A stretch of DNA of 64,000 bases, taken from Trissonchulus latispiculum (taxonomy: Eukaryota; Nematoda; Enoplea; Enoplida; Ironidae). This document shows, piece after piece, positions 1-12,106 of this stretch. Position numbers and translations under genes: made by a program. The notes under the pieces were generated by a model. That model was not told where the DNA came from, made no database searches, and saw only the letters and a program-made list of their open reading frames with translations. The stretch covers positions 18,939-82,938 of the forward strand of contig JASAND010028005.1 of assembly GCA_030248195.1 (NCBI GenBank), read 5' to 3'. Positions within the stretch are counted from its first letter, which is position 1; every line of letters starts with the position of its first letter.

Positions 1-44
1 CTCAAAATTCCCAAAAGGTCTCTAAAAATTCCCCCTTATGTAAC

Positions 45-960
45 TGTTGTAATTTTTATGTTCTGTCTGCAAAGACAGATCATGCACGTCAGCAGACGCT
101 GACAAAACTGGTTTTTTCCAGTTTGTCTCCTTTCGATGCTGACTCAGACTTATTATAGTCAGTTGGGAGTTTTGTCAATCTATTGAGCGGTCGGGTTTCG
201 GAGTCGGGGGCCCCACCCTTTCGCGAATCCACACCTAAAACGTAAGTGTTTTTATTTCCATTTTTCTTTGAAAATTCCTTTTAACTTATCTTTTCTGATC
301 CTCTTTTTAACCCCTTTCAAGTTCTTTTTCTTCTAATTCCTAACTCACACCCTCCTTCCCTATTCCCTTTCCGCGGGGTTGTCCCCGTTCCCCCCGGGTC
401 TACTTTTGCTAGCTACCACCCCTCCCCGTTTGAGCTGTACTTCCCTATTGCCCCCTTTGTTGCTGGTTCCCCCTTCTGTTTTATATCCTTTGTTGTACCC
501 TGTATTTCTGACGGTGTTGCGGGTAGCCCGCTGTGTTCCACTGTCCCCTCCGGGTAGCCCGGAAGGTTTGCCTCTATCTGTCCTTGTCCTGTCTGCCCCA
601 ATAAATTAGCCAGTTGCCTTTGTTTACTTAATGAACTTTGTCTATTAATCTTTACCTAATTTATTCTTATTAAATAGCTAGGTAGAGCTCTGGGGATAGC
701 CCGGAACTGTTTTATAACTGAGTTTAAATTTTGCGTGCGTGCCCCCGGTTTTTTTCTGGCGCCCCGTTGGCGTCCCCCAAAAAGTGTCTGTACCACCTGG
801 CGATGCAAGTCGGTGGAAAAAGAGCCGCCTGGACTAAAGATCTCCACCCGCAGTCGCTGGTCAGCGTTCTTGCGCACAGTTCCCTTGTAAAATTTGGTGT
901 GTGACCTCAGCGGTTAAGTTCCCTAGCTCCCCCATATTTTACAGAATCTCGAGTTTTGAA
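45..960 (+). repeat. LTR-like segment, copy 1
   Basis: This stretch shares ordered motifs with 49885-51080: an A/T-rich start followed by TGTCTG, a block ending CAGC(A/T)GA(C/T)GCTGACA (81-104 here, 49943-49965 there), and near the end the 14-mer CCGCCTGGACTAAA (825-838 and 50941-50954) followed by a related GAGCTCTGCGG/CTCAGCGG block. Length (about 0.9-1.2 kb), orientation and lack of coding sequence suggest solo LTRs or LTR fragments of one Ty3-type family. I could not define exact ends or target duplications. It lies inside an intron of receptor-like paralogue 1. Confidence 0.4.
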
Positions 961-1069
961 GTCTTTTCTGCGTTAGTATATAGATTCTGCGTAAGCGTAA
1001 CAAACCCCGACTTCATTACTGCAAATAAGCAACGTAAGTAAAGTAAAGTAAAATAAAGCAACAACTTAC

Positions 1070-1363
1070 ACAACAGATATGGTATCCTGAAATATGAAGA
1101 TCTGCCATTGCTGTAACAGTAGTAATCGTCAGGCCCTATCCAACTTCGGTTGAGATGAAATACATGTTCAAGAAAATTAGTTGAGCTTGAATTTATATTT
1201 TCTGTCCGACTTCCGTCGAAGATCATCAGTCTAACTTTCGTTCCCTGCGGAGATTTACAGTTGACGATTAGCTGACCGCCATCCTGTAGAAATGATGTCG
1301 GATCACCAAATTCATCGAAAAGGGTAATAGATGTGGACGCCTGGCCTTTGACTGGAGCAGAAT
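1070..1363 (-). CDS. Paralogue 1, exon 2: Ig-like domain
   Basis: The exon is 294 bp and is bounded by a TTTTAG acceptor and a GTAAGT donor, both in phase 1, the classic symmetrical Ig-module arrangement. The translation has the Ig pattern: a cysteine in LIVNC, a stretch of beta-strand-like residues, then DDYYC before a conserved IPYLLC end. It aligns along its whole length with exon 2 of paralogue 3 (53261-53560); shared anchors are DEFG-PTS-LQ-GG, the YYC motif and the PYLLC end. With exon 1 (3502-3538) it makes a secreted N-terminus. The next exon should be a Cys-rich module, which would lie left of the window. Confidence 0.72.
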
Positions 1364-2995
1364 CTAAAATAAGTGGTTAACTAAGTATCACATGTGCGTG
1401 TACAACTTTCTGCTAGCGGAGTCTAGGGAACATAAATTAATTGGCAATCTGGTTAGTAATATGTCTGTTCTAGTGATAGGCACATTTACCGTGTGAACAG
1501 AGTTATAATCAAATGGCCCCAAGAATTAAGCTAAATTCGTGTGAAAGTGGGGAGTAGTGTTGTTGCCTGGCCGGAAAAAAGTTTTGACCTATGTTTGGTG
1601 CACTTTGCAAAAGTTTTAGCATTAAATGCATACATTTACTCCTGGTTATCTATTACGTATAATACCACGTATTGGTTTGGTTCAGAAGATTCTGGCAGTT
1701 TCTGACCCGGACGGCCCATGTCAAGATAAAAGTTAGAACCCCCAGAACCCCCATTAGAAAAAAAGATATTAGATTATTAGATTTGTATGTGGCTACGTTG
1801 CGGATCCTTTCCTTCAGCAGGTACTTCAGCAGACATGATATGTTTATAATATGTATATGTATAATAATATGTGTAATATGTAATGTGTATCACAGTCATC
1901 AAAGTTGTAGCATATAACCGGGGTGTACTGGGGGGTCCTCTTGGCTTTTCTCATAAATATAGACTAAATTTGTACAGTTGACAGTATGGGTATCAATCGA
2001 AAGCTGACGACAATTAGAACAAGTTCGTCCTAAATCTAAGTCCAGGCAACGCACACACTTTTCGGCATAACCAGACTCCAGAACACTTTGAACCTCCAGC
2101 AAACACTTAAAACTAGACAGTAGAGGGTCAAATGTCTTGAAAAAATTCAGAACCTCCACGAACCCCAAGAACCCCCCCCCCATCAAAAAATGAAACTAAA
2201 CATAATTGTTAGATCAACTCTCTACTAAAATTAAGAACCCCCAGAACCCCCATGAAAATAAAAGCTGCAAGGAAAACAAGTGGTAGATCAGAACGCATCA
2301 GAAAGTGACTTTTATCTTGACATGGACCACACGGACGGCCTACTTGAGCCGCTGCGTTCCGCAGAATGGTTCTCCTCTGGCCGGCTGACCGCCTGATCGG
2401 CACCAGCCGATTTGAAACTGGCCGGCCAACAACTCTAGTGGGGAAAGACAAACGTCGCCAACAAACTCTTTTGTAACAGGACACTGACAACTATGTAGGC
2501 TATTAAAGTTTGGCCATCAGACCAAGCTAAATTTGGAATGGATAAATTTTCGACCACGGTGGCTTGAAAGTTTAGCATTTTTTGATTTGCGAGCAGTGAT
2601 TTGAAACTAAGGGGAAGCAGGAAACTTTTTATCTCCTATTTTTCGCTGAAAAGTTGTGTACAGGTGTTCCCTCTGTCTGCACACAAAACTGAATTTTTTA
2701 TAAGGAAACGCTATAAGGTTAAGATATAAGCTTTTGCAGAGTTTAACAAAAAGCTGAATAAAAAACCTTCCGTCTCCGTTTTTCTGCTCACAAAAACCTA
2801 ATGCGCTAGAAATTTAGCAAAATCGGATATTATCCATGTTATTGCTTTCCTTGATTGGTCCTTGCGAATCGACAATATCGAAAGTCTCGAAATTGTAAAC
2901 AAAACTGCTTTATTTGAATTCAAAGTGGCTAAAGGCATCTCCCTCACCTACATCACTTTTTAGCTCGATTGATTCCAAGAAAGCATCCAAAGTAT
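1364..2995. other. Intron 1 of paralogue 1, left part; no further gene seen
   Basis: I see no convincing exon or RNA gene here. Short open frames exist but have no family signature. C/G-rich patches of the type AGAACCCCCAGAACCCCCAT occur at about 1737-1755, 2150-2180 and 2233-2250 and may be remnants of one dispersed repeat. Confidence 0.4.
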
Positions 2996-3372
2996 GGAAC
3001 TCTGTCAAAAATAAATCGTAATTTTAAACGTATCTACGATTTTCTACTACGTTTCTAAAACATAGTAGTGGCTTTCTTCAATCGCAGTAACTTTTTAAGC
3101 TACTACGATTTCAAGTCGTAACTACATTTTATGAAAAGCCGCATGGGTCATAAAAATTGGCATAAAAACTAAGTTGTACACTTGCTTGCGCTTATGCACG
3201 AGCGCTTGTGCTATTTCAGCAGCAAGTTTTTATCACAGCTTAAGGAGTCCTGCGGTCTGCTACGATTTTTTTAGCAAAAACGTAGTTTCAAGTGAATGAA
3301 ATCGTAGCAGACACTTAAAACGAAACGTAAGTGATACAACGTAGACTACGTTATTATTTTTGACAAAGTTCC
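2996..3372. mobile_element. MITE-like inverted-repeat element with TAT duplication
   Basis: The ends are inverted copies: GGAACTCTGTCAAAAATAA on the left and TTATTTTTGACAAAGTTCC on the right, one mismatch. Both sides are flanked by TAT (2993-2995 and 3373-3375), which fits a 3-bp target duplication. The interior has repeated CTACGATTT/AAATCGTAG inverted motifs and no ORF. Superfamily is not resolved. Confidence 0.6.
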
Positions 3373-3501
3373 TATCCCAAGAATGTTTACTGAAAGCAAT
3401 AAAAATTCTGGTTTCCGCCAACAATTTTTCAATTTCTTAAGGCTAGTGAAATTAGTTGAAACTAAAAGGTTACTGAAAACTAAATGATAATATATACTTA
3501 C

Positions 3502-3538
3502 GGAATATCAGAAATATTAAGCACAGACATAACTTCAT
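3502..3538 (-). CDS. Paralogue 1, exon 1: start codon and signal peptide
   Basis: The ATG at 3538-3536 begins a 37-nt coding exon, MKLCLCLIFLIF plus one base, ended by a perfect GTAAGT donor in phase 1. This joins in frame to the phase-1 Ig exon at 1363, giving a hydrophobic secretion signal followed by HSAPVKG. The same design (short hydrophobic first exon, phase 1) is found at 54074-54107 in paralogue 3, which supports the call despite the exon's small size. Confidence 0.62.
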
Positions 3539-3845
3539 ATCATTGCTTCCTTACAGGTGGTAGTTAAAGTAAAACTATACTATTCTATGGTTCTGAGAGT
3601 AGTTGATCTAATCTTAGCAACGAAAGTTTACTTTTACTTCAAAATATGGTGCCACCTAAATCTACGAACTTCGCTGAAAAACAAAGAGAGTCTTAAGCAC
3701 AGGAATGTCATACAGCAAAACGCGAAATCTCTCAATTCTGTATTTGGATGGAAAATTTAAATGTACAATACCAGAAATGGATGTGAATTTTTCTCATTTC
3801 TGGCTTTCGATGGAAGTCCACATCCAATACTCGAAGTCATTGTAG

Positions 3846-4115
3846 CGCTTCTACCAGGGCTGGCGGATCAGGAAGAAACCAAGGACAAGCCCGAACGGGA
3901 GGCGTCATGCACCCTCGTACCCACGAAACCAGGACCTAAAAGAGAGAAGGGAAGAGGGAGGTTCAGCTTTTCACTCACCATTGAAAGTAAAGAATTGGTC
4001 CCGCCGGGGATCGAACCACGGCCCTTCTGCTCTAGAGTCAGACATGCTAAACCACTACACCACGGGACCATCAGCTGAACTCCCATTGCAGGCTTATCAA
4101 TCTTTCCTATGCCTA
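3846..4115 (-). mobile_element. tRNA-derived SINE, copy 1
   Basis: Read on the minus strand, a short leader is followed by a tRNA-like domain at 4069-3997: GGTCCCG pairs perfectly with CGGGACC at the other end, TGGTGTAGTGG matches an A box and GGTTCGATCC a B box. A non-tRNA body follows, ending near GTAGAAGCGCTAC. A second copy lies at 4335-4606 and a diverged plus-strand copy at 17150-17392. The closest tRNA by eye is glutamine-like. The anticodon-loop position reads CTA here, but this is a SINE head and not a working tRNA gene. Confidence 0.8.
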
Positions 4116-4143
4116 CTTCCCTTACTTCTCCCCTGGGTTTCAA

Positions 4144-4334
4144 TTAAGACGCGTCCCGCTTACTCAACTCGGAATCGAACCGAGAGCGCATCCAGCGCAG
4201 GGCATTCTGAGCCCAAGGGATCCGTGCTCCCCCGACGCACGTTCTAGACCCCTTTAGATCCAACCAACCAGAAGCAACTACTGGGGGACCGGAGACAGGA
4301 GTCCAATCCGGGTCCTGAGGCAGCCTCGCCACAT
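4144..4334 (-). repeat. Segment with tRNA-like B box between the two SINEs
   Basis: On the minus strand this contains CTCGGTTCGATTCCGAG, an exact B-box consensus inside a paired T-arm. I could not fold a full tRNA around it. It may be a second SINE family or a decayed tRNA-derived piece, wedged between two copies of the SINE described next door. Confidence 0.35.
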
Positions 4335-4606
4335 GTAGCGCTTCTACCAGGGCTGGCGGATCAGGAAGAAACCAAGGACAAGCCCGAACGGGAGGCGTCA
4401 GGCACCCTCGTACCCACGAAACCAGGACCTAGAAGAGAGAAGGGAAGAGGGAGGTTCAGCTTTTCACTCACCATTGAAAGTAAAGAATTGGTCCCGCTGG
4501 GGATCGAACCACGGCCCTTCTGCCCAGAGTCAGTCATGCTAAACCACTACACCACGGGACCATCAGCTGAACTCCCATTGCAGGCTTATCAATCTTTCCT
4601 ATGCCT
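4335..4606 (-). mobile_element. tRNA-derived SINE, copy 2
   Basis: This copy is nearly identical to 3846-4115 in the same orientation. The tRNA-like head is at 4561-4490, one base shorter in the anticodon arm, with the GGTCCCG/CGGGACC acceptor pairing preserved. The two copies and the DNA between them look like a local duplication or two insertions at nearby sites. Confidence 0.8.
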
Positions 4607-5126
4607 CCTTACATCATCCTGCAATTTCACTTTCAATCTTCTTTGAGTTCGGACTTATAAAGTTTAATCCTGTACATGTACAATACTGGCCCTTTGTTTT
4701 TTTCTAGATTAATTTCAGGATTTATCCAACTTGAATTAAAATATTGATCGCAATAACTAAAATGTAACATTAGAAGTCCCTTTCGCAAGTGAAAGTTTCA
4801 ATTTTCATGAGTCGCTTGTGGATTGTGAACTTTTGAACAAAGGGGAAATGAATATGGCAACCCATCCAGTATCATTTGCCCATTTGTGAGCTTGCAGTGT
4901 CACTAAATCAGGGCACAGCAAAACCGAACATTCGTCCCTTTATTGATGTAATCACTGCAGAATGGATGTAGTAACTCCATTGATGGCAGCATAAGTTTAC
5001 TGTAACTGTTCAAACCGTGAAAAATTGTAATGGTTTGCTCTATCGGAGTGTATCGGTGTCAGGATCCGTTACTAAGAACTCTGCCATTTTGTTGAACTGA
5101 ACCGAAGAGCACATTAACTTCCGGAA
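4607..5126. other. Unannotated intergenic stretch
   Basis: No gene, repeat border or RNA signal that I can support. Confidence 0.3.
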
Positions 5127-5214
5127 TTAAATTACACACTTTGGCCGATTTTCGAACACAAAGGTGTCTTTACAGCCACCTCACCCCAGTCGGTGCTCCG
5201 GTTAGGAGCAGTGC

Positions 5215-5400
5215 CCGCCATACGTGTGCTTGGGAGGGGTTTGGGGGGGGGGGTTTCACCCACCCAGACCTGAGCTCCCCCCCCCAGAGGGGTCCCGCCC
5301 CCCCCCCCAGAATCCGGATTTTTCCGGTAAAAAACCGGAAAAATCCGGTTTTTCGGCGGCCTTCGGCCGCCCTTCGCCCCCCCCCCCAGAACTTCCCCTC
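5215..5400. repeat. C/G-tract palindromic cluster
   Basis: Runs of eight or more G or C alternate with near-perfect palindromes, including TTTTTCCGG/CCGGAAAAA (about 5319-5342) and GGCGGCC/GGCCGCC (about 5355-5371). Open frames on both strands here are composition artefacts. The structure resembles the G-tract foldback element at 12644-13146, but the sequence is not the same. Confidence 0.5.
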
Positions 5401-5523
5401 CTGCACATGTCTGGTGCCCGCTCAGAATGTATGCATTTTTGAGGGAAGGGGTATGCTGACACTTAATAATTGCCATAGCAATTATCCGAGCTGTTCTACA
5501 AGGCTATCAGTACGTTCACCAAA

Positions 5524-7169
5524 ATTATAGAAACAAGTTAGTTTACGTACCACTATTTTTCCTTTTTCGGAATTTATTTCTGGGATGAAGTGAACAAAAA
5601 CAGAAGCCCGTCCAATATTAAAGAAATAAATAAAATACACTCTGGTGCTAATTCCAACATTTTCCAGTTATCATATGTACACGTAAAAACACATTAAATT
5701 CCTATATTAGTAGTGCATGCGACCTCTGCCAGACTTGGTTCAAACACTTGCGGCTCATCAGTGGAGAAGTGTAGAACTAAGTTCTTTAGGATGCTTTGGA
5801 AAAATCTTTTACAAAATAAGTGAAAAATAGTTTCGCCGCCAGTCGCCTCATAAAGTGTCATTAGTGTGGTGAACAAACATATATGACATCCAAAATATGA
5901 AAAAATTTTTCATTTTGAAAACTATTAACAATGGGTAGGGTAAGAAATTGGACAATTCCCTAATATTTCGATAATTAAAATATTTAAAACATGAAATTCT
6001 AACAGAATAAAATTAATAAATTTCATCACCGTTTCATTAAAATTATATATATATCTATATATATTTTTTTGATAAGTATATACTCAGAAAGGAGGAACTC
6101 GATAGATTCTGAAGACAAGACAAAAACTATTCTCGTTCCAAAATATGAAATATTTCTCATTTTGAAAACTGTTAACAAAGTGTAAGAAATAGGACAATTC
6201 CCTAATATTTCGTTAATTAAAACATTTCAAAACATGAGACATGAAATTCTAAAAGAATGAAATTAACAAATTTCATCACCGTTTCCTTAAGTTATATATA
6301 TATATTTTATGATAAGTAGTCAGAAAGCAGGAACTCGATAGATTCTGAAGACAAGACAAAAACTATTTCTCGTTCCAAAATATGAAAAATTTTCTCATTT
6401 TGAAAACTGTTAACAATGGCTAGGGTAAGAAATTGGACAATTCCCTAATATTTCGATAATTAAAAGATTTAAAACATGAAACATGAAATTTTAACAGAAT
6501 GAAATTAACAAATTTCACTGCTGCTTCCTTAAATAATATTTTTGAAACGTAGTCAGAAAGCAGGAACTCGATAGATTCTGCAGACATGACAAAGCTATTC
6601 TCATTCAAAATATAATACATTTATATATTCAATGTTAGTTCAATGCTAATACATAGATAATTCCCAAAACATACACTTTAGGCTAGAGTAAGAATTAGTA
6701 AGAATTAGTAAGTATTAGTACGGCTTCAATAGTACGTAGATATACTTTAGTACGACATAGGTCGTAAAGACTTTAGTACGACGACAGTCGTAAAATACTT
6801 TAGTACGACTATAAGTCGTAAAAGGGTGGGGTAAAGAGCTAGGAGAGACCAATTTTACAAAAACGTTGTTTTCTTAAACCCGTTAGTATGGAAGAGAGTA
6901 TAGAAGGAATTATATACTTTCAAAATTATGAAGCATATAGCACATAAATTTTTCGCGATTATCATGAAAAAGGAAGAAATAAACCAGAAAAATTAGGAGG
7001 ATAGATTTAGGTACGATGGAATCGAAAAACTTTACTCTATTTAGAGAAAGAAAATTGGTAAGCGGTAATAATTACGTATACGGAAAATAGAGCGCAGCCG
7101 CGCTAGAGTGGTAAGGAAAGGGACGAGAGTAAAAACTCTACAAGTACCCTAACCCGTTCACTCAAAACA
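5524..7169. repeat. Array unit 1 (type A)
   Basis: First complete unit. It carries the ATTATGAAGC and AATTTTTCGCG variants shared with unit 3, plus private bases such as CGACGACAG in the second hairpin loop. Confidence 0.85.
6744..6822. other. Triple hairpin motif (unit 1; repeated in every unit)
   Basis: Three successive inverted repeats, each TACGAC, a 4-5 base loop, then GTCGTA, occur in tandem, each preceded by CTTTAG. Equivalent blocks recur near 8394-8470, 10037-10112 and 11681-11757. Stems are identical among the three hairpins while loops differ (ATAG, GACA or AACA, TATAA). Confidence 0.7.
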
Positions 7170-8818
7170 ATTATAGAAACAAGTTAGTTTACGTACCACT
7201 ATTTTTCCTTTTTCGGAATTTATTTCTGGGATGAAGTGAACAAAAACAGAAGCCCGTCCAATATTAAAGAAATAAATAAAATACACTCTCGTGCTAATTC
7301 CAACATTTTCCAGTTATCATATGTACACGTAAAAACACATTAAATTCCTATATTAGTAGTGCATGCGACCTCTGCCAGACTTGGTTCAAACACTTGCGGC
7401 TCATCAGTGGAGAAGTGTAGAACTAAGTTCTTTAGGATGCTTTGGAAAAATCTTTTACAAAATAAGTGAAAAATAGTTTCGCCGCCAGTCGCCTCATAAA
7501 GTGTCATTAGTGTGGTGAACAAACATATATGACATCCAAAATATGAAAAATTTTTCATTTTGAAAACTGTTAACAATGGGTAGGGTAAGAAATTGGACAA
7601 TTCCCCAATATTTCGATAATTAAAATATTTAAAACATGAAATTCTAACAGAATATGAAATTAATAAAATTCATCACCGTTTCATTAAATTATATATACAT
7701 ATATATATATTTTTTTTTTGATAAGTATATACTCAGAAAGGAGGAACTCGATAGATTCTGAAGACAAGACAAAAACTATTCTCGTTCCGAAATATGAAAC
7801 ATTTCTCATTTTGAAAACTGTTAACAAAGTGTAAGAAATAGGACAATTCCCTAATATTTCGTTAATTAAAACATTTCAAAACATGAGACATGAAATTCTA
7901 AAAGAATGAAATTAACAAATTTCATCACCGTTTCCTTAAGTTATATATATATATTTTATGATAAGTAGTCAGAAAGCAGGAACTCGATAGATTCTGAAGA
8001 CAAGACAAAAACTATTTCTCGTTCCAAAATATGAAAAATTTTCTCATTTTGAAAACTGTTAACAATGGCTAGGGTAAGAAATTGGACAATTCCCTAATAT
8101 TTCGATAATTAAAAGATTTAAAACATGAAACATGAAATTTTAACAGAATGAAATTAACAAATTTCACTGCTGCTTCCTTAAATAATATTTTTGAAACGTA
8201 GTCAGAAAGCAGGAACTCGATAGATTCTGCAGACATGACAAAGCTATTCTCATTCAAAATATAATACATTTATATATTCAATGTTAGTTCAATGCTAATA
8301 CATAGATAATTCCCAAAACATACACTTTAGGCTAGAGTAAGAATTAGTAAGAATTAGTAAGTATTAGTACGGCTTCAATAGTACGTAGATATACTTTAGT
8401 ACGACATAGGTCGTAAAGACTTTAGTACGACAACAGTCGTAAAATACTTTAGTACGACTATAAGTCGTAAAAGGGTGGGGTAAAGAGCTAGGAGAGACCA
8501 ATTTTACAAAAACTTTGTTTTCTTAAACCCGTTAGTATGGAAGAGAGTATAGAAGGAATTATATACTTTCAAAATTATAAAGCATATAGCACATAAATTT
8601 TTTGCGATTATCATGAAAAAGGAAGAAATAAACCAGAAAAATTAGGAGGATAGATTTAGGTACGATGGAATCGAAAAACTTTACTCTATTTAGAGAAAGA
8701 AAATTGGTAAGCGGTAACAATTACGTATACGGAAAATAGAGCGCAGCCGCGCTAGAGTGGTAAGGAAAGGGACGAGAGTAAAAACTCTACAAGTACCCTA
8801 ACCCGTTCACTCAAAACA
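7170..8818. repeat. Array unit 2 (type B)
   Basis: Second unit. It has ATTATAAAGC and AATTTTTTGCG, shared with unit 4, and the longest TATA/poly-T tract (about 7690-7720). Confidence 0.85.
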
Positions 8819-10462
8819 ATTATAGAAACAAGTTAGTTTACGTACCACTATTTTTCCTTTTTCGGAATTTATTTCTGGGATGAAGTGAACAAAAACAGAA
8901 GCCCGTCCAATATTAAAGAAATAAATAAAATACACTCTCGTGCTAATTCCAACATTTTCCAGTTATCATATGTACACGTAAAAACACATTAAATTCCTAT
9001 ATTAGTAGTGCATGCGACCTCTGCCAGACTTGGTTCAAACACTTGCGGCTCATCAGTGGAGAAGTGTAGAACTAAGTTCTTTAGGATGCTTTGGAAAAAT
9101 CTTTTACAAAATAAGTGAAAAATAGTTTCGCCGCCAGTCGCCTCATAAAGTGTCATTAGTGTGGTGAACAAACATATATGACATCCAAAATATGAAAAAT
9201 TTTTCATTTTGAAAACTGTTAACAATGGGTAGGGTAAGAAATTGGACAATTCCCCAATATTTCGATAATTAAAATATTTAAAACATGAAATTCTAACAGA
9301 ATATGAAATTAATAAAATTCATCACCGTTTCATTAAATTATATATACATATATATTTTTTTTTGATAAGTATATACTCAGAAAGGAGGAACTCGATAGAT
9401 TCTGAAGACAAGACAAAAACTATTCTCGTTCCGAAATATGAAACATTTCTCATTTTGAAAACTGTTAACAAAGTGTAAGAAATAGGACAATTCCCTAATA
9501 TTTCGTTAATTAAAACATTTCAAAACATGAGACATGAAATTCTAAAAGAATGAAATTAACAAATTTCATCACCGTTTCCTTAAGTTATATATATATATTT
9601 TATGATAAGTAGTCAGAAAGCAGGAACTCGATAGATTCTGAAGACAAGACAAAAACTATTTCTCGTTCCAAAATATGAAAAATTTTCTCATTTTGAAAAC
9701 TGTTAACAATGGCTAGGGTAAGAAATTGGACAATTCCCTAATATTTCGATAATTAAAAGATTTAAAACATGAAACATGAAATTTTAACAGAATGAAATTA
9801 ACAAATTTCACTGCTGCTTCCTTAAATAATATTTTTGAAACGTAGTCAGAAAGCAGGAACTCGATAGATTCTGCAGACATGACAAAGCTATTCTCATTCA
9901 AAATATAATACATTTATATATTCAATGTTAGTTCAATGCTAATACATAGATAATTCCCAAAACATACACTTTAGGCTAGAGTAAGAATTAGTAAGAATTA
10001 GTAAGTATTAGTACGGCTTCAATAGTACGTAGATATACTTTAGTACGACATAGGTCGTAAAGACTTTAGTACGACAACAGTCGTAAAATACTTTAGTACG
10101 ACTATAAGTCGTAAAAGGGTGGGGTAAAGAGCTAGGAGAGACCAATTTTACAAAAACTTTGTTTTCTTAAACCCGTTAGTATGGAAGAGAGTATAGAAGG
10201 AATTATATACTTTCAAAATTATGAAGCATATAGCACATAAATTTTTCGCGATTATCATGAAAAAGGAAGAAATAAACCAGAAAAATTAGGAGGATAGATT
10301 TAGGTACGATGGAATCGAAAAACTTTACTCTATTTAGAGAAAGAAAATTGGTAAGCGGTAATAATTACGTATACGGAAAATAGAGCGCAGCCGCGCTAGA
10401 GTGGTAAGGAAAGGGACGAGAGTAAAAACTCTACAAGTACCCTAACCCGTTCACTCAAAACA
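8819..10462. repeat. Array unit 3 (type A)
   Basis: Third unit. It has type A variants at the two diagnostic sites and the short TATA/poly-T tract that it shares with unit 4. Confidence 0.85.
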
Positions 10463-12106
10463 ATTATAGAAACAAGTTAGTTTACGTACCACTATTTTTC
10501 CTTTTTCGGAATTTATTTCTGGGATGAAGTGAACAAAAACAGAAGCCCGTCCAATATTAAAGAAATAAATAAAATACACTCTCGTGCTAATTCCAACATT
10601 TTCCAGTTATCATATGTACACGTAAAAACACATTAAATTCCTATATTAGTAGTGCATGCGACCTCTGCCAGACTTGGTTCAAACACTTGCGGCTCATCAG
10701 TGGAGAAGTGTAGAACTAAGTTCTTTAGGATGCTTTGGAAAAATCTTTTACAAAATAAGTGAAAAATAGTTTCGCCGCCAGTCGCCTCATAAAGTGTCAT
10801 TAGTGTGGTGAACAAACATATATGACATCCAAAATATGAAAAATTTTTCATTTTGAAAACTGTTAACAATGGGTAGGGTAAGAAATTGGACAATTCCCCA
10901 ATATTTCGATAATTAAAATATTTAAAACATGAAATTCTAACAGAATATGAAATTAATAAAATTCATCACCGTTTCATTAAATTATATATACATATATATT
11001 TTTTTTTGATAAGTATATACTCAGAAAGGAGGAACTCGATAGATTCTGAAGACAAGACAAAAACTATTCTCGTTCCGAAATATGAAACATTTCTCATTTT
11101 GAAAACTGTTAACAAAGTGTAAGAAATAGGACAATTCCCTAATATTTCGTTAATTAAAACATTTCAAAACATGAGACATGAAATTCTAAAAGAATGAAAT
11201 TAACAAATTTCATCACCGTTTCCTTAAGTTATATATATATATTTTATGATAAGTAGTCAGAAAGCAGGAACTCGATAGATTCTGAAGACAAGACAAAAAC
11301 TATTTCTCGTTCCAAAATATGAAAAATTTTCTCATTTTGAAAACTGTTAACAATGGCTAGGGTAAGAAATTGGACAATTCCCTAATATTTCGATAATTAA
11401 AAGATTTAAAACATGAAACATGAAATTTTAACAGAATGAAATTAACAAATTTCACTGCTGCTTCCTTAAATAATATTTTTGAAACGTAGTCAGAAAGCAG
11501 GAACTCGATAGATTCTGCAGACATGACAAAGCTATTCTCATTCAAAATATAATACATTTATATATTCAATGTTAGTTCAATGCTAATACATAGATAATTC
11601 CCAAAACATACACTTTAGGCTAGAGTAAGAATTAGTAAGAATTAGTAAGTATTAGTACGGCTTCAATAGTACGTAGATATACTTTAGTACGACATAGGTC
11701 GTAAAGACTTTAGTACGACAACAGTCGTAAAATACTTTAGTACGACTATAAGTCGTAAAAGGGTGGGGTAAAGAGCTAGGAGAGACCAATTTTACAAAAA
11801 CTTTGTTTTCTTAAACCCGTTAGTATGGAAGAGAGTATAGAAGGAATTATATACTTTCAAAATTATAAAGCATATAGCACATAAATTTTTTGCGATTATC
11901 ATGAAAAAGGAAGAAATAAACCAGAAAAATTAGGAGGATAGATTTAGGTACGATGGAATCGAAAAACTTTACTCTATTTAGAGAAAGAAAATTGGTAAGC
12001 GGTAATAATTACGTATACGGAAAATAGAGCGCAGCCGCGCTAGAGTGGTAAGGAAAGGGACGAGAGTAAAAACTCTACAAGTACCCTAACCCGTTCACTC
12101 AAAACA
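10463..12106. repeat. Array unit 4 (type B)
   Basis: Fourth unit, type B at both diagnostic sites. The following fifth copy (12107-12350) stops abruptly within the CATCAGTGGAGA sequence. Confidence 0.85.

Noticed and set aside
379..609. 76-codon Pro/Leu-rich ORF in the LTR-like segment
   Set aside because: Composition-driven frame in pyrimidine-rich LTR-like sequence, with an overlapping frame on the other strand.
1..960. LTR-like segment as the LTR of the retroelement at 56450
   Set aside because: I could not find matching sequence upstream of 56450; the G/T-rich stretch there prevents a decision, so the link is not claimed.
3997..4069. A tRNA gene (possibly an amber suppressor)
   Set aside because: The tRNA-like fold is the head of a SINE that is repeated at 4490-4561 and 17187 with a common non-tRNA body, so it is not an independent tRNA gene.
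5141..5530. 129-codon Pro-rich ORF and overlapping frames
   Set aside because: Frames on both strands arise from C/G homopolymers and palindromes.
7340..11557. Repeated minus-strand ORFs of 66 and 86 codons in the tandem array
   Set aside because: They recur because the DNA unit recurs; they are AT-rich, short and lack domains or a shared frame with neighbouring exons.
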